The notes beneath the pieces were generated by a model. That model was not told the DNA's origin and did no database searches. It was given only the letters and a program-made list of their open reading frames with translations. Source: Geothermovivens sp964644845 (GTDB taxonomy: Bacteria > Zhuqueibacterota > Zhuqueibacteria > Oleimicrobiales > Geothermoviventaceae). From it: a stretch of DNA of 19,088 nucleotides. The stretch is taken from positions 1 through 19,088 of the forward strand of contig CAZXXS010000120.1 of the NCBI GenBank assembly GCA_964644845.1. Reading direction: 5' to 3'. How positions within the stretch are numbered: position 1 is the stretch's first letter; every line of letters begins with the position of its first letter. Below, piece after piece: positions 6,740 through 14,601 of this stretch. A program made the translations under genes and the position numbers.

Positions 6740-8482
6740 ATGGCTGACGAGCAGATCGGGAGTTTCACATTTGTTTTGCACTCGCATCTGCCGTACGTGA
6801 TTGCTCACGGCAAGTGGCCCCACGGAATGGACTGGCTGAACGAGGCCGCCGCGGAGACGTACATCCCGATTCTGAATGTGTTGCACGAGCTGGTGAACGA
6901 GGGTTACGCACCCAAATTGACGATCGGCATCACGCCGGTTCTTTCGGAGCAACTTGCAGACGAAACCTTCAAGACCGAATTCGACGATTACCTGCAAAAC
7001 AAGATCGACGCTGCCATCGAGGACCAGAAGACCTTCGCCAAGTACGGCAACGATCACCTGGCCGCCGTTGCCAGGATGTGGCAGGACTGGTACACGGGCA
7101 TCAAGAGGGATTTCGACGAGCGCTACGGGCGGGACCTCGTTGGGGCGTTTCGTAGTTTGCAGGATGCCGGCTACCTGGACATCATCACGTCAGGAGCAAC
7201 ACATGGGTATTTTCCTCTGCTGTCTCAGGACGTGAGTATCCAGGCGCAAGTCAAGACTGCGATCAAGACCCACACACGCCATTACGGCCGCCGCCCCAGG
7301 GGAATCTGGCTGCCGGAATGTGCTTACCGACCCCGCTACGAATGGAAGCCACCTGTGCCCTCAAGACTGGGGGACAGAGCCTACCTGCGCAAGGGTGTGG
7401 ACGAATTTTTGAGCGAGAACGAACTCGACTACTTCTTCGTGGATGCCGCAACGCTGAGAGGCGGAAAGGCAATCGGGGTGTACGTCGAACGTTTCGAGGC
7501 GCTGCGGAAACTGTGGGCTCAATTCGAGAAAGAGTTCCAGCCTCGCGAGGAAGACATTGAGAAATCGCCTTACGAGATTTACCTAGTCAGCTCGTCACCG
7601 GACCAGAAACGGCCTGTAGCCGTGTACACACGCGACCCAGAAACTGGCCTGCAAGTCTGGTCTGGCGAATGGGGGTACCCGGGCGACGGCTGGTACCTGG
7701 ATTTTCACAAAAAGCATTTTCCGGGGGGCCACCGGTACTGGAGAGTGACGAGCGCCAAAACGGACCTGGCGGACAAGAAAGAGTACGAACCGGACAGGGT
7801 GGAGAACCGGTTGGAAGAGAACTCCTCTCACTTTGTGTCGCTGGTGAAAGAGGTTCTTCGCAGACATTTGGAAGAAACCGGTCGTAAAGGCGTTCTCGTG
7901 GCGCCTTTTGATGCTGAGCTCTTCGGTCACTGGTGGTTCGAGGGCCCCCGGTTCATGAAACTGGTGATGAAAAAGCTGGTCGACGACGGGTCGGTGCTTC
8001 TGACAAACTGCTGCGAAGAACTGGACCGACGTCAGCCTGTGGAAGTCATCTCGCTACCGGAAGGGAGCTGGGGTGAGGGTGGCTACCATTTCATCTGGCT
8101 GAACGAAGACACGTCGTGGACCTGGCGCCACATCTACGATGACGAACTGCGTTTTGTGGAACTTGTGCGCGGTTTACCCTGGCGGGAGAATTTCCAGCTT
8201 CGCGAGCTTCTGGAACAGGCGGCTCGGGAACTCCTGCTCTTGCAAGCCTCAGACTGGCAGTTCTTGATAAGCACGTTCTCGGCTCGCGACTACGCGGAAG
8301 TGCGATTCCAAGAGCACCACGAGGCGTTCAACCGACTGTGCGACATGGCCGAAGGTTTGGCTCGAGGGGAGCAACCTTCGGCGGGCGCGTGGCAGTATTT
8401 CGAGGATTGCAAAGCCCGCGACGCGCTTTTCCCCGACCTTGAGCTCCAGTGGTGGGAAAAACTGGACTACCCGCCGGCTTAG
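6740..8482 (+). CDS. GH57 family 1,4-alpha-glucan branching enzyme
   Basis: This 580-residue cytoplasmic enzyme should cleave alpha-1,4-glucan and re-join it through alpha-1,6 links to form branched glycogen-like polymer. The five GH57 motifs occur in order: HSHLPY (residues 14-19), GATHGYFPL, GIWLPECAY with the nucleophile Glu193, APFDAELFGHWWFEG with the acid/base Asp391, and SWGEGGYHFIWLNEDTSW. The C-terminal helical region (ASDWQFLISTFSARDYAEVRFQEH) is the DUF1957 segment found in branching enzymes such as that of Thermus thermophilus. The length is slightly above the usual 520-570. ATG 6740 follows the purine-rich GGAGAGGAGAG site. It is the second gene after DUF3467. No glgA or glgC homologue is visible in the window. 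Confidence 0.93.
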   Translation: MADEQIGSFTFVLHSHLPYVIAHGKWPHGMDWLNEAAAETYIPILNVLHELVNEGYAPKLTIGITPVLSEQLADETFKTEFDDYLQNKIDAAIEDQKTFAKYGNDHLAAVARMWQDWYTGIKRDFDERYGRDLVGAFRSLQDAGYLDIITSGATHGYFPLLSQDVSIQAQVKTAIKTHTRHYGRRPRGIWLPECAYRPRYEWKPPVPSRLGDRAYLRKGVDEFLSENELDYFFVDAATLRGGKAIGVYVERFEALRKLWAQFEKEFQPREEDIEKSPYEIYLVSSSPDQKRPVAVYTRDPETGLQVWSGEWGYPGDGWYLDFHKKHFPGGHRYWRVTSAKTDLADKKEYEPDRVENRLEENSSHFVSLVKEVLRRHLEETGRKGVLVAPFDAELFGHWWFEGPRFMKLVMKKLVDDGSVLLTNCCEELDRRQPVEVISLPEGSWGEGGYHFIWLNEDTSWTWRHIYDDELRFVELVRGLPWRENFQLRELLEQAARELLLLQASDWQFLISTFSARDYAEVRFQEHHEAFNRLCDMAEGLARGEQPSAGAWQYFEDCKARDALFPDLELQWWEKLDYPPA

Positions 8483-8487
8483 GCGGG
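8470..8487 (+). other. Stem-loop over the stop codon of the branching-enzyme gene
   Basis: CCCGCC (8470-8475) and GGCGGG (8482-8487) form a 6-bp stem with a 6-nt loop that spans the TAG stop. No T tract follows, so it is not a convincing intrinsic terminator. It may protect the 3' end or be incidental. The following 282 bases up to 8769 hold nothing else that I recognise. Confidence 0.3.
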
Positions 8488-8769
8488 AGCACTGGCCGGC
8501 GTCGAAAAGGGTTGCGTGTTCACTGCCAAAGGCGTGCTTTCTTGCCCTGGAGTAAGGACAGAAATGCAGGGAATTTCGCCCCGCATGCCGACGTGTACAG
8601 GCAACGCCGGCGCCAAGGCCGGGAAATTGTTGCGCTGGGGCGTCGTTTGGGGGAATTGCCCTCCGTACTTTGCCCTCTGAAGCAGTGATTCGGTGTCGGT
8701 TGGTAGCTGGGTCGGCAGCGACACGGCTGTTTCTGGGTAACGGTCAGTTGGACAGGCAAACGAAAGGGA

Positions 8770-9384
8770 ATGCGAAGCGTGTGTAGAGTACTGCTCCTGC
8801 TCCCGGCGTTGATGATCGCAGTCGTGGGCCGGTGTCCTGGTGTCAGCGTCGCTTACGGGGAACCTCGAGGCGGTTCGCGCTGGGTTGCTGGCGTGGACTT
8901 TGGCGTGTGGAAACCGATGAAAATCAGCACGGAGGGCGTCCTTTCTCCCAGAAAAATCCCGGGAACGGAACCTTTTTTGGGGGCTTTTGCCGGTGTAGTT
9001 GTGGGGCGGCAGGCTCGAATCTTGGCGAGTGCGGGTCACTGGGGCAGGACAGGTTTTGCACCAGCCTCGCAGGTGCGACGCCTCGACGTGTTGCTCGTCA
9101 GCGTCGGCGTGGCATCGCGACTGTCCGACGTCACTACGTTGTCACCGTTCGTGGACTACGGTGTGCTGGCCATTCATGGACGGGAGCACTTCCGGTCTGG
9201 GGAAACCCGAGCGGCCAGTGGTGTCGGAGCCTACGTCGGCGCCGGGCTGACTGTACAGGTTTTGCCTGGAGTGGGTGTGTTCGGGAGGATTCGCTACCTC
9301 TACGCAAAATTCCCGAGGCGCGTCGCTGGGCTCAAAGATTACAGCGGTCCGTTTCTTTCGGCCGGAGTAATGACGGGGTTGTGA
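8770..9384 (+). CDS. Putative outer-membrane beta-barrel protein, secreted, unknown function
   Basis: The 204-residue product starts with a signal peptide (VCRVLLLLPALMIAVVG, cleavage probably near VAYG at residues 28-31). The rest alternates short polar and hydrophobic stretches with many Gly and aromatic residues: VAGVDFGVW, FLGAFAGVVVG, SPFVDYGVLAIHG, VGAYVGAGLTVQV, GVFGRIRYLYAKF. It ends DYSGPFLSAGVMTGL. This is the style of small 8-strand barrels or porin-family proteins, though the terminal residue is Leu rather than Phe. ATG 8770 has AAAGGGA immediately upstream, a rather close spacing. The gene is alone on the strand and ends at its own terminator (9420-9449). No specific family is recognised; the barrel call is inference from pattern. 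Confidence 0.65.
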   Translation: MRSVCRVLLLLPALMIAVVGRCPGVSVAYGEPRGGSRWVAGVDFGVWKPMKISTEGVLSPRKIPGTEPFLGAFAGVVVGRQARILASAGHWGRTGFAPASQVRRLDVLLVSVGVASRLSDVTTLSPFVDYGVLAIHGREHFRSGETRAASGVGAYVGAGLTVQVLPGVGVFGRIRYLYAKFPRRVAGLKDYSGPFLSAGVMTGL

Positions 9385-9419
9385 GGTCGCTGGTTGATTC
9401 TGGGAGGCAAGACAACTGA

Positions 9420-9449
9420 GGCGTGGGAACGTTCCTGCGCCTTTTGTTT
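9420..9449 (+). terminator. Rho-independent terminator after the barrel-protein gene
   Basis: GGCGTGGG (9420-9427) and CCTGCGCC (9434-9441) pair over 8 bp, two of them G-T, around an AACGTT loop. TTTTGTTT (9442-9449) follows. It is 35 nt past the stop codon and separates this gene from the transporter downstream. Confidence 0.7.
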
Positions 9450-9487
9450 ACCCAACGCACGTAGGTGTTGAGAACGGGAACGCCGCC

Positions 9488-10387
9488 ATGGTTATCCTTC
9501 AGGTCATTCTGCCCACGTTCCTGATCGTCGGCACGGGTTACCTGGTGGGGAAAATTGAACGATTTGACCCACGCACACTCTCCAACCTCACAATTTACGT
9601 CCTTACGCCGAGCCTTGTATTTCACAGATTGTACGTGAGTCCGCTCAATCTCACCGCTTTAGGGCGGATCTTCCTCTACGCCGTGGCCATCGTTTTCGTG
9701 ATGTTCGCGCTGGCCCAGATTTCCGGTCATCTGCTGCACCTGGACCAGGTTAACCTGTCCACGTTCACGCTGACGGTGGCCCTTTTCAATGCCGGCAACA
9801 TGGGGCTGCCGGTCATCCTTTTCGGCTTTGGCGAGCAGGGCCTTTCGGTTGCTGTGGTGCTGGTTGTGTCGCACATCCTCATGACCAACACGTTGGGTGT
9901 TTTCCTGGCCGCTCGCGCCAGGGGAAACAAAACGGAGGCATTGAAACAGATCTTTCTGTTGCCTGGTTTGTACGCAATTGCGTCGGCTTTTTTGCTCGGC
10001 CAGGGAGGCATTGCCCTTCCGAAAGCGATTCTGCAGCCGGTTCAACTGTTGGGTAACGCCGCAATTCCGGTTAGCACGTTGATCCTCGGCATTCAATTGA
10101 GCAGTTCCAGGATCCAGGGGGATCTCCGGCTCACTGGATTGGCCAGTGCTTTTCGCCTCCTGGTGGCGCCGGCCCTTGCGGCAGTCCTGTTGCCTTTGTT
10201 CGGATTTGAGGGTTTGGCTTTCAGAGTGCTGCTGGTTCAGTCCGCCATGCCTTCTGCGGTTTACTCCGTCATTCTCTCCTCAAAGTTCGACGCCAACGCC
10301 TCGCTTGCAAGCACGACGGTTCTGGTGTCGACGCTGTTGAGCGCTTTGACCCTAAGTGGGTTGCTGCTTTTGACAGGACTGGGTTGA
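9488..10387 (+). CDS. AEC (auxin efflux carrier) family transporter
   Basis: The 299-residue inner-membrane protein has about ten hydrophobic segments arranged as two halves of five. Typical AEC features are the opening VILQVILPTFLIVGTGYLVGK, the PSLVFHRL segment, FNAGNMGLPVILFGFGEQG in helix 4 (the unwound Asn/Gly/Pro region), and a second-half counterpart NAAIPVSTLILGIQL. The family exports or exchanges organic anions such as malate, malonate or auxin-like acids; the substrate cannot be read from sequence. ATG 9488 has only a weak GGGA upstream. It follows the barrel gene by 103 nt, but a terminator lies between, so it probably has its own promoter. Length is normal for the family. Confidence 0.92.
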   Translation: MVILQVILPTFLIVGTGYLVGKIERFDPRTLSNLTIYVLTPSLVFHRLYVSPLNLTALGRIFLYAVAIVFVMFALAQISGHLLHLDQVNLSTFTLTVALFNAGNMGLPVILFGFGEQGLSVAVVLVVSHILMTNTLGVFLAARARGNKTEALKQIFLLPGLYAIASAFLLGQGGIALPKAILQPVQLLGNAAIPVSTLILGIQLSSSRIQGDLRLTGLASAFRLLVAPALAAVLLPLFGFEGLAFRVLLVQSAMPSAVYSVILSSKFDANASLASTTVLVSTLLSALTLSGLLLLTGLG

Positions 10388-11262
10388 TGCCGTCCGTTCC
10401 TTCAATTTTGTGGGGCCGTTTCGGTTTCGGTGTGCCACGATCGTCCCACTTGGGCTGAAGTTTCTCTCGGCGAAGATCGCTTCTGTAACCAGCGCTGTTT
10501 ACGCGCGGCACTGTGTCACACCTCGCACAGTCTCCTGGGTATTGCTGTGGTACACCGTAGACATTCCGGTTTGTAAACTTTCCCCCAACTTCTCTCTTCG
10601 ATCGGCACGAGGCCGAACGTGCGGTTCTCTCAGCAACTGCGGATTCTCCTTGGTACGCGGGTTGCAACCCCGATGCCTACAAAGATGCCGGTTTTCAGGT
10701 GCCGGAAAAACGGAATGCTGCGTTCCATGATGTGGTCCACCGAAGAGCCGAGTGGGGACATTGTGTGGCCAGATCTGCAGCAGACAACGGGCCGGGCTGC
10801 ACAGGCAGACGTTCACCACCCTTGATTGACTGTGCCACGCAAAATGCTGAGAGTGTTGGGGAACTCCGTCCAGGTACATGACCTGACGTTGTCTGACACT
10901 TCCTACGGATGTGCGTGAGACGCGCTTGAAGGATCAAACACTTCAGTCTGCCGCGTTTCGGTCTCACGAAAACTGGCTTATCGGACGCCGGCTTGCCTCG
11001 CTGACGTCTGCGAGCCGATTGCTCGGGGACGAGGTCATCCGAACCTGGGTGGATTGAATCGGATGTGAGCTCTACTCCGTAACCTGGGACCAATCGGTAG
11101 AAGCCAACCGGCGTGCTGGCACGACGAGAAACAGCCGCGAGGGGTGTTCGGTTGGGGCTTTGGCGTCATGTAAAACACCCTCCTTATTGAACTCGTCCGG
11201 GGTACGTTTGGGATAGGGCCGACAGTGCTTCGTCAGGCAAAGTAATTGTGGGGGACCCTTTC
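10388..11262. other. Gene-free stretch of about 0.9 kb
   Basis: No frame here gives a convincing protein: overlapping short open frames on both strands have Arg/Ser/Pro-rich, low-complexity translations and poor starts. I see no RNA gene consensus. Visible structure is a perfect 12-bp palindrome GGGTTGCAACCC (10659-10670) and an imperfect long inverted repeat near the next gene (11139-11183). It may hold decayed sequence or an unrecognised RNA. Confidence 0.45.
11139..11183 (+). repeat. Imperfect inverted repeat upstream of the aldehyde-dehydrogenase-like gene
   Basis: GAGGGGTGTT (11139-11148) can pair with AACACCCTCC (11174-11183) over 10 positions with one mismatch and one G-T pair, enclosing 25 nt. 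TTATT follows. It could be a weak terminator or attenuator in the leader of the gene starting at 11263, or incidental. Confidence 0.3.
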
Positions 11263-12804
11263 ATGTACGTCTCAAAACTGTTGGGGATGAAACATGTGAA
11301 GAACGGCGATTCTGGAGACGTTGAGGAAGTCACCAGAAAGATGATCAAGGAATCGCTCCGTCGGATGTGGAGCGCGAATGGAAAACTGACCCTCAGAGAA
11401 ATCGAGCGAAGGATTGCGAAAGCCGAAAAGTTCATTCAGACTGTGGAGCAAGAAAAAAGTGAACTTGTGGAGAGAAACACGAAAGCAAACTATGTGCCCG
11501 TAAGTGTTTCGAAGAAGGAAGTCGAGAACAGTATTTTTGTGACATTGGACTACGCCACGTGGCTCAGGGCAGCAATTCGGGGCGGAAGCTACCATCCCGA
11601 GCCGATTGGCCTGGTTTTCTCAATGCCTGCCTTCGATGCGGCACCCGTACTGTTCAACGTGCAGGGAATCGGCCCTTGGCTCCATGGTAACACCGTGTTC
11701 CTGCGACCGTCCAGACAAACACATGCTGTGTCAGAATTCTACAGAGAGAAAATGCTCGATCTTGGTTTCGAGGGCTTTTACTTCGCAGAGGAGTTGAAAG
11801 GAGAGGACTTTGTTCTCTTGGTGAATACAATTACCAATCTCAACAGGTTGATGAGCAAAACGACACGAAGAAAAGAGATGGGCACAGTGGTAACGTTTTC
11901 TGGAACGGAAGAAGCTTGGCGAAACATCCACCCGTACGTTAGGCACGCTACGGTGGTGGTTTTCAACGGTCCTGGTAACGCTACGGCATATGTTTCCCCG
12001 AACGCTGATGTTGATCAGGCGGCCAGAAGAATTGCTTTGTCTTCTTTTGAAAATGCGGGTCAGTATTGCTTCTCACTCAAGGTGATCCTTGTTCATGAGG
12101 ACGTTTACTTTCGCTTTAGGGACGCGTACATTGGCTATGCATCAGAGCTGAAAGTAGGGGATCCTTTTGAGGAGGAAACGATCATCGGACCAGTGAGAAA
12201 TGGTTCAGTGATAAGATTGTGGTACCGCTGGGTAAGACAGGCCGAGGAAAGAATTCTGTTTCGTGGACAGATCAGGCGTCAAAAGCATCCGTTGCTGGGA
12301 AAAGTTACCTACACGTCTCCGGTTATTTTCGAGCTCGATCAACCTCCGACAGGGGAAATGTTTGGTAGCATTTCAGCGCTCATCCGCGTCAGTGGCAGGA
12401 AACAGGCCGTTGAAAATATCAAGAACAGTCCATTCGGGCTGTACCTAGCCGTCTTTGGAGATGCGGACGACTTCAGGGTGATGCATGCACTTGCCGATCA
12501 GGGTTACGTGGGAACCGTAACCCACAATTACACCATAAACGATGTGCCTGAGGGCAGGGAAACTCTCGTAAGGGGATGGGGAGGCTTCCGGAAATCCGGG
12601 AAAATACTCGACAGGAGATTTGCGAAGGAAATTGTAGCTTGGGGCGGTAGGTATCTGCCGCATGACATCGCCTTAGCCAGGCCTCCGCTTGTGGAGGAGC
12701 TCCCTTCGGGGTACTGGAAAAAGAGTGAGGGAGCGGTGCGGTCTCCGTTTCCGTCCTCACACCGATCTATCTCGGTTCTCGAGCCCGCTCCGAGCGGCGC
12801 CTGA
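11263..12804 (+). CDS. Divergent aldehyde-dehydrogenase superfamily protein lacking the catalytic Glu
   Basis: The 513-residue protein begins with a charged helical region (about 1-75) and continues as an ALDH fold. EPIGLVFSMPAFDAAP...GNTVFLRPSRQT matches the PxGVVxxxxPxNFP...GNTVVLKPSxxT nucleotide-binding stretch. ENAGQYCFS contains the expected nucleophile, Cys269. PFGLYLAVFGD and GGFRKSG match the C-terminal motifs. The usual E-L-G-G-K with the general-base Glu is replaced by FNGPGNATAYV (234-244), with Phe234/Asn235 at the Glu position. GPGN at this place is characteristic of CoA-acylating ALDHs, which also lack the Glu, so an acyl-thioester reductase role is possible but unproven. ATG 11263 has GGGGGA 8 nt upstream; GTG 11248 is an in-frame alternative. 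GC over 11341-11580 is 47.5% by hand count, against 59% in the branching-enzyme gene, suggesting transfer. It stands alone between gene-free stretches. Confidence 0.85.
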   Translation: MYVSKLLGMKHVKNGDSGDVEEVTRKMIKESLRRMWSANGKLTLREIERRIAKAEKFIQTVEQEKSELVERNTKANYVPVSVSKKEVENSIFVTLDYATWLRAAIRGGSYHPEPIGLVFSMPAFDAAPVLFNVQGIGPWLHGNTVFLRPSRQTHAVSEFYREKMLDLGFEGFYFAEELKGEDFVLLVNTITNLNRLMSKTTRRKEMGTVVTFSGTEEAWRNIHPYVRHATVVVFNGPGNATAYVSPNADVDQAARRIALSSFENAGQYCFSLKVILVHEDVYFRFRDAYIGYASELKVGDPFEEETIIGPVRNGSVIRLWYRWVRQAEERILFRGQIRRQKHPLLGKVTYTSPVIFELDQPPTGEMFGSISALIRVSGRKQAVENIKNSPFGLYLAVFGDADDFRVMHALADQGYVGTVTHNYTINDVPEGRETLVRGWGGFRKSGKILDRRFAKEIVAWGGRYLPHDIALARPPLVEELPSGYWKKSEGAVRSPFPSSHRSISVLEPAPSGA

Positions 12805-13128
12805 GAAAGGCCCCTCCAAGCAATACTCATAAACCTGTCATTAACCATGCTCTTCGACTCTGTTTCCTCTGGCCTCGAAGACGCGAACCGTTCCGCTGTG
12901 TTTCAAGTATGAGAAAGAGTGTTCGGGTCTCAAAGTTTGCGATGTCAAAATTGCCTCAGCCACTGTGTCATTATTGCCAGACGGTTTCAAGGCGGAAAAG
13001 GAAGAGTCCGTTTCGATGGACAATGAGTTTTCTCGATCCTTGAGTTTTCGGGTTTGGAATTGTCGTCGTACGGGTGTTGCGGTTCGGATTGGGGCGGGAA
13101 GAGTCTGGTATCCTGAACTTGTCTTCGC
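12805..13128. other. Convergent intergenic stretch, nothing recognised
   Basis: It lies between the ends of the rightward ALDH-like gene and the leftward PUA-protein gene. The open frames in it are short, without ribosome binding sites or recognisable domains. No clear terminator hairpin with a T tract is seen for either gene. Confidence 0.5.
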
Positions 13129-13569
13129 TCAGGCCGTTTCCTCGGGGCTATGCGGAGCATCCAGCCTGATTTTTCGGGGGATCAACGACTCCAGAATCCC
13201 ACTACTTTTGTAGAGGCCGCACCCAACGACCAGACCCTCAGACCACACTACAACAAAGCCTGGGGTCACATCGAAGCGCCTTAGGATCACTTCTCCCCGC
13301 AGAAAGCGTAAGGCTTCCTCGCGGGGGATCTCAAGCCGGTTCTTGGTTGCGTAATGCCCGAAAACCTGCAGACCGTACGTGGTAGGTTTGATCCCCAGAT
13401 TGGTCTCCCTGGCGAGACGCAGACCGACCGTGTGAGGTTGCAAAGCCAGGGCAGTGCTGAGGTGGACACTCTTGGCCACGATCCAGATGTTGCGTCCCCT
13501 CACGATGAACTCGTAGGCAGCAAACACAGCCGGGTCGATGCCAAACCGATCTGTGAAGAACGCCAGCAC
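13129..13569 (-). CDS. PUA/NIP7-like RNA-binding protein, partner of the m5C methyltransferase
   Basis: The 146-residue product matches the RNA-binding C-terminal module normally fused to NOL1/NOP2/Sun-type RNA methyltransferases: FFTDRFGIDPAVFAAYEFIVRGRNIWIVAK, then KPTTYGLQVFGHYATKNRLEIPREEALRFLRGE, then a PUA strand set ending GFVVVWSEGLVVGCGLYKSSGILESLIPRKIR. It should help dock the upstream enzyme on rRNA or tRNA. GTG 13569 lies 13 nt after the methyltransferase stop, with a weak GGGA before it. The frame is open as far as ATG 13680, but using that would overlap 98 nt of conserved methyltransferase C-terminus. An in-frame TTG at 13596 is a third option. The domain is confident; the start is uncertain. 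A single base change could have split one original fused gene. Confidence 0.8.
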   Translation of the reverse strand: MLAFFTDRFGIDPAVFAAYEFIVRGRNIWIVAKSVHLSTALALQPHTVGLRLARETNLGIKPTTYGLQVFGHYATKNRLEIPREEALRFLRGEVILRRFDVTPGFVVVWSEGLVVGCGLYKSSGILESLIPRKIRLDAPHSPEETA

Positions 13570-13582
13570 GCGTTCCCGTTGC

Positions 13583-14518
13583 TCACGACTTGCCAATGGC
13601 TGCGATGAAGAATCCCCACGAGTCGAGTTTGTGGGGGTAGTAGCGTCTGGCAAGGGTAAGGGTTTCGTCAAATTGCTCATTTTGCCATTCCGTCAGTCCG
13701 GGGAGAGCCGGTCCTAATTCAAAGGGAAGAAGCGTAGCCCCGGGACGCTTGTCGAGTAGCCACTGGACCACCCGCTCGTTTTCCTCGGGTGCGAGAGTGC
13801 AGGTGGAGTAAACAAGCGTGCCACCACTCTTCAGGACGTCGAACGCCCGCAAGATCATGTGCTGCTGGATGCGACTCATGCGTTCCACCTGGTTTGCAAA
13901 ACGTCCCATCGGCGGCGGAAGCCCGGATCTCCACGCGCCGAGGCCGCTGCACGGTGCATCGAGCAGGACACGGTCGAAGCGCTGATGCTTGGGAATCTGC
14001 TGGGCAGGACCTACGCGCGTGGAGGTGTTCAGGACACCAAGGCGTTCGAGGTTGCTCTTCAGGTAGCCTACCCGTTCCACGGTCACGTCGTTGGCTACGA
14101 TGTGTCCCGTGTTTTGCATCTGGGCTGCCATCTGGGTTGTTTTCCCTCCGGGGGAGGCAGCCATGTCAAGCACAAACTCGCCTGGCTGTGGATCGAGAAC
14201 AAGAGCGGGAAAGGTCGACGTCAGTCCCTGAGGGTGGTAAAGACCGAGATGGTACTCGATTTGTCTTCCCACCGAGTTCAGTCCATCCAGCCGGAACACC
14301 AGCGGATTCAGCGGTTCGACGGTAACTCTGGCCCCCAATTGCTCCAGTCGCCGTTGCAGCTTTTCAGGGGTAGTCTTCAGCGTGTTGACGCGTATGTGGT
14401 GCGGGACAGGACGGGCCAAGGCTGCCAGAAAACCCTCCCAGTCGGGAATGATTTCCTTGTAGCGCTCGTAAGCACGTAAAATGGATTGTTCGTCTGGGCG
14501 GTCCGACCTGCGCCGCAA
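13583..14518 (-). CDS. RsmB/RsmF (NOL1/NOP2/Sun) family RNA m5C methyltransferase
   Basis: The 311-residue cytoplasmic enzyme transfers a methyl group from SAM to C5 of cytosine in rRNA or tRNA. An N-terminal RNA-binding part (HHIRVNTLKTTPEKLQRRLEQLG) precedes the Rossmann domain. The SAM site is VLDMAASPGGKTTQMAAQ (about 116-133). Motif IV is LDAPCSGLG with Cys190, which releases the product, and motif VI is VYSTCTLAPEENE with Cys240, the nucleophile. The C-terminus YYPHKLDSWGFFIAAIGKS closes the domain. I chose TTG 14518 because GGAGG sits 7 nt upstream and the longer open frame to 14653 adds a non-conserved basic stretch that would overlap the promoter. The separate PUA-like gene follows at once. 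The target base cannot be told from sequence, so no symbol is given. Confidence 0.92.
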   Translation of the reverse strand: MRRRSDRPDEQSILRAYERYKEIIPDWEGFLAALARPVPHHIRVNTLKTTPEKLQRRLEQLGARVTVEPLNPLVFRLDGLNSVGRQIEYHLGLYHPQGLTSTFPALVLDPQPGEFVLDMAASPGGKTTQMAAQMQNTGHIVANDVTVERVGYLKSNLERLGVLNTSTRVGPAQQIPKHQRFDRVLLDAPCSGLGAWRSGLPPPMGRFANQVERMSRIQQHMILRAFDVLKSGGTLVYSTCTLAPEENERVVQWLLDKRPGATLLPFELGPALPGLTEWQNEQFDETLTLARRYYPHKLDSWGFFIAAIGKS

Positions 14519-14572
14519 GTTTTGTCCTCCACGGAATCGCCACGTGTTCTGGCTGCGCTGTCTCACTGGTCT

Positions 14573-14601
14573 AAGGTAGCGATTTCGTGCAACGCGGACA
14601 A
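14573..14601 (-). promoter_or_regulatory. Predicted promoter of the methyltransferase-PUA unit
   Basis: On the minus strand TTGTCC (14601-14596) and TACCTT (14578-14573) are separated by 17 nt. The predicted start near 14566 leaves a leader of about 50 nt before the TTG start at 14518. This also argues against the longer start at 14653, which lies upstream of the promoter. Confidence 0.5.

Noticed and set aside
13570..13680. Longer start (ATG 13680) for the PUA-like gene
   Set aside because: It would overlap 98 nt of well-conserved methyltransferase sequence and adds residues without resemblance to the family; binding site weak.
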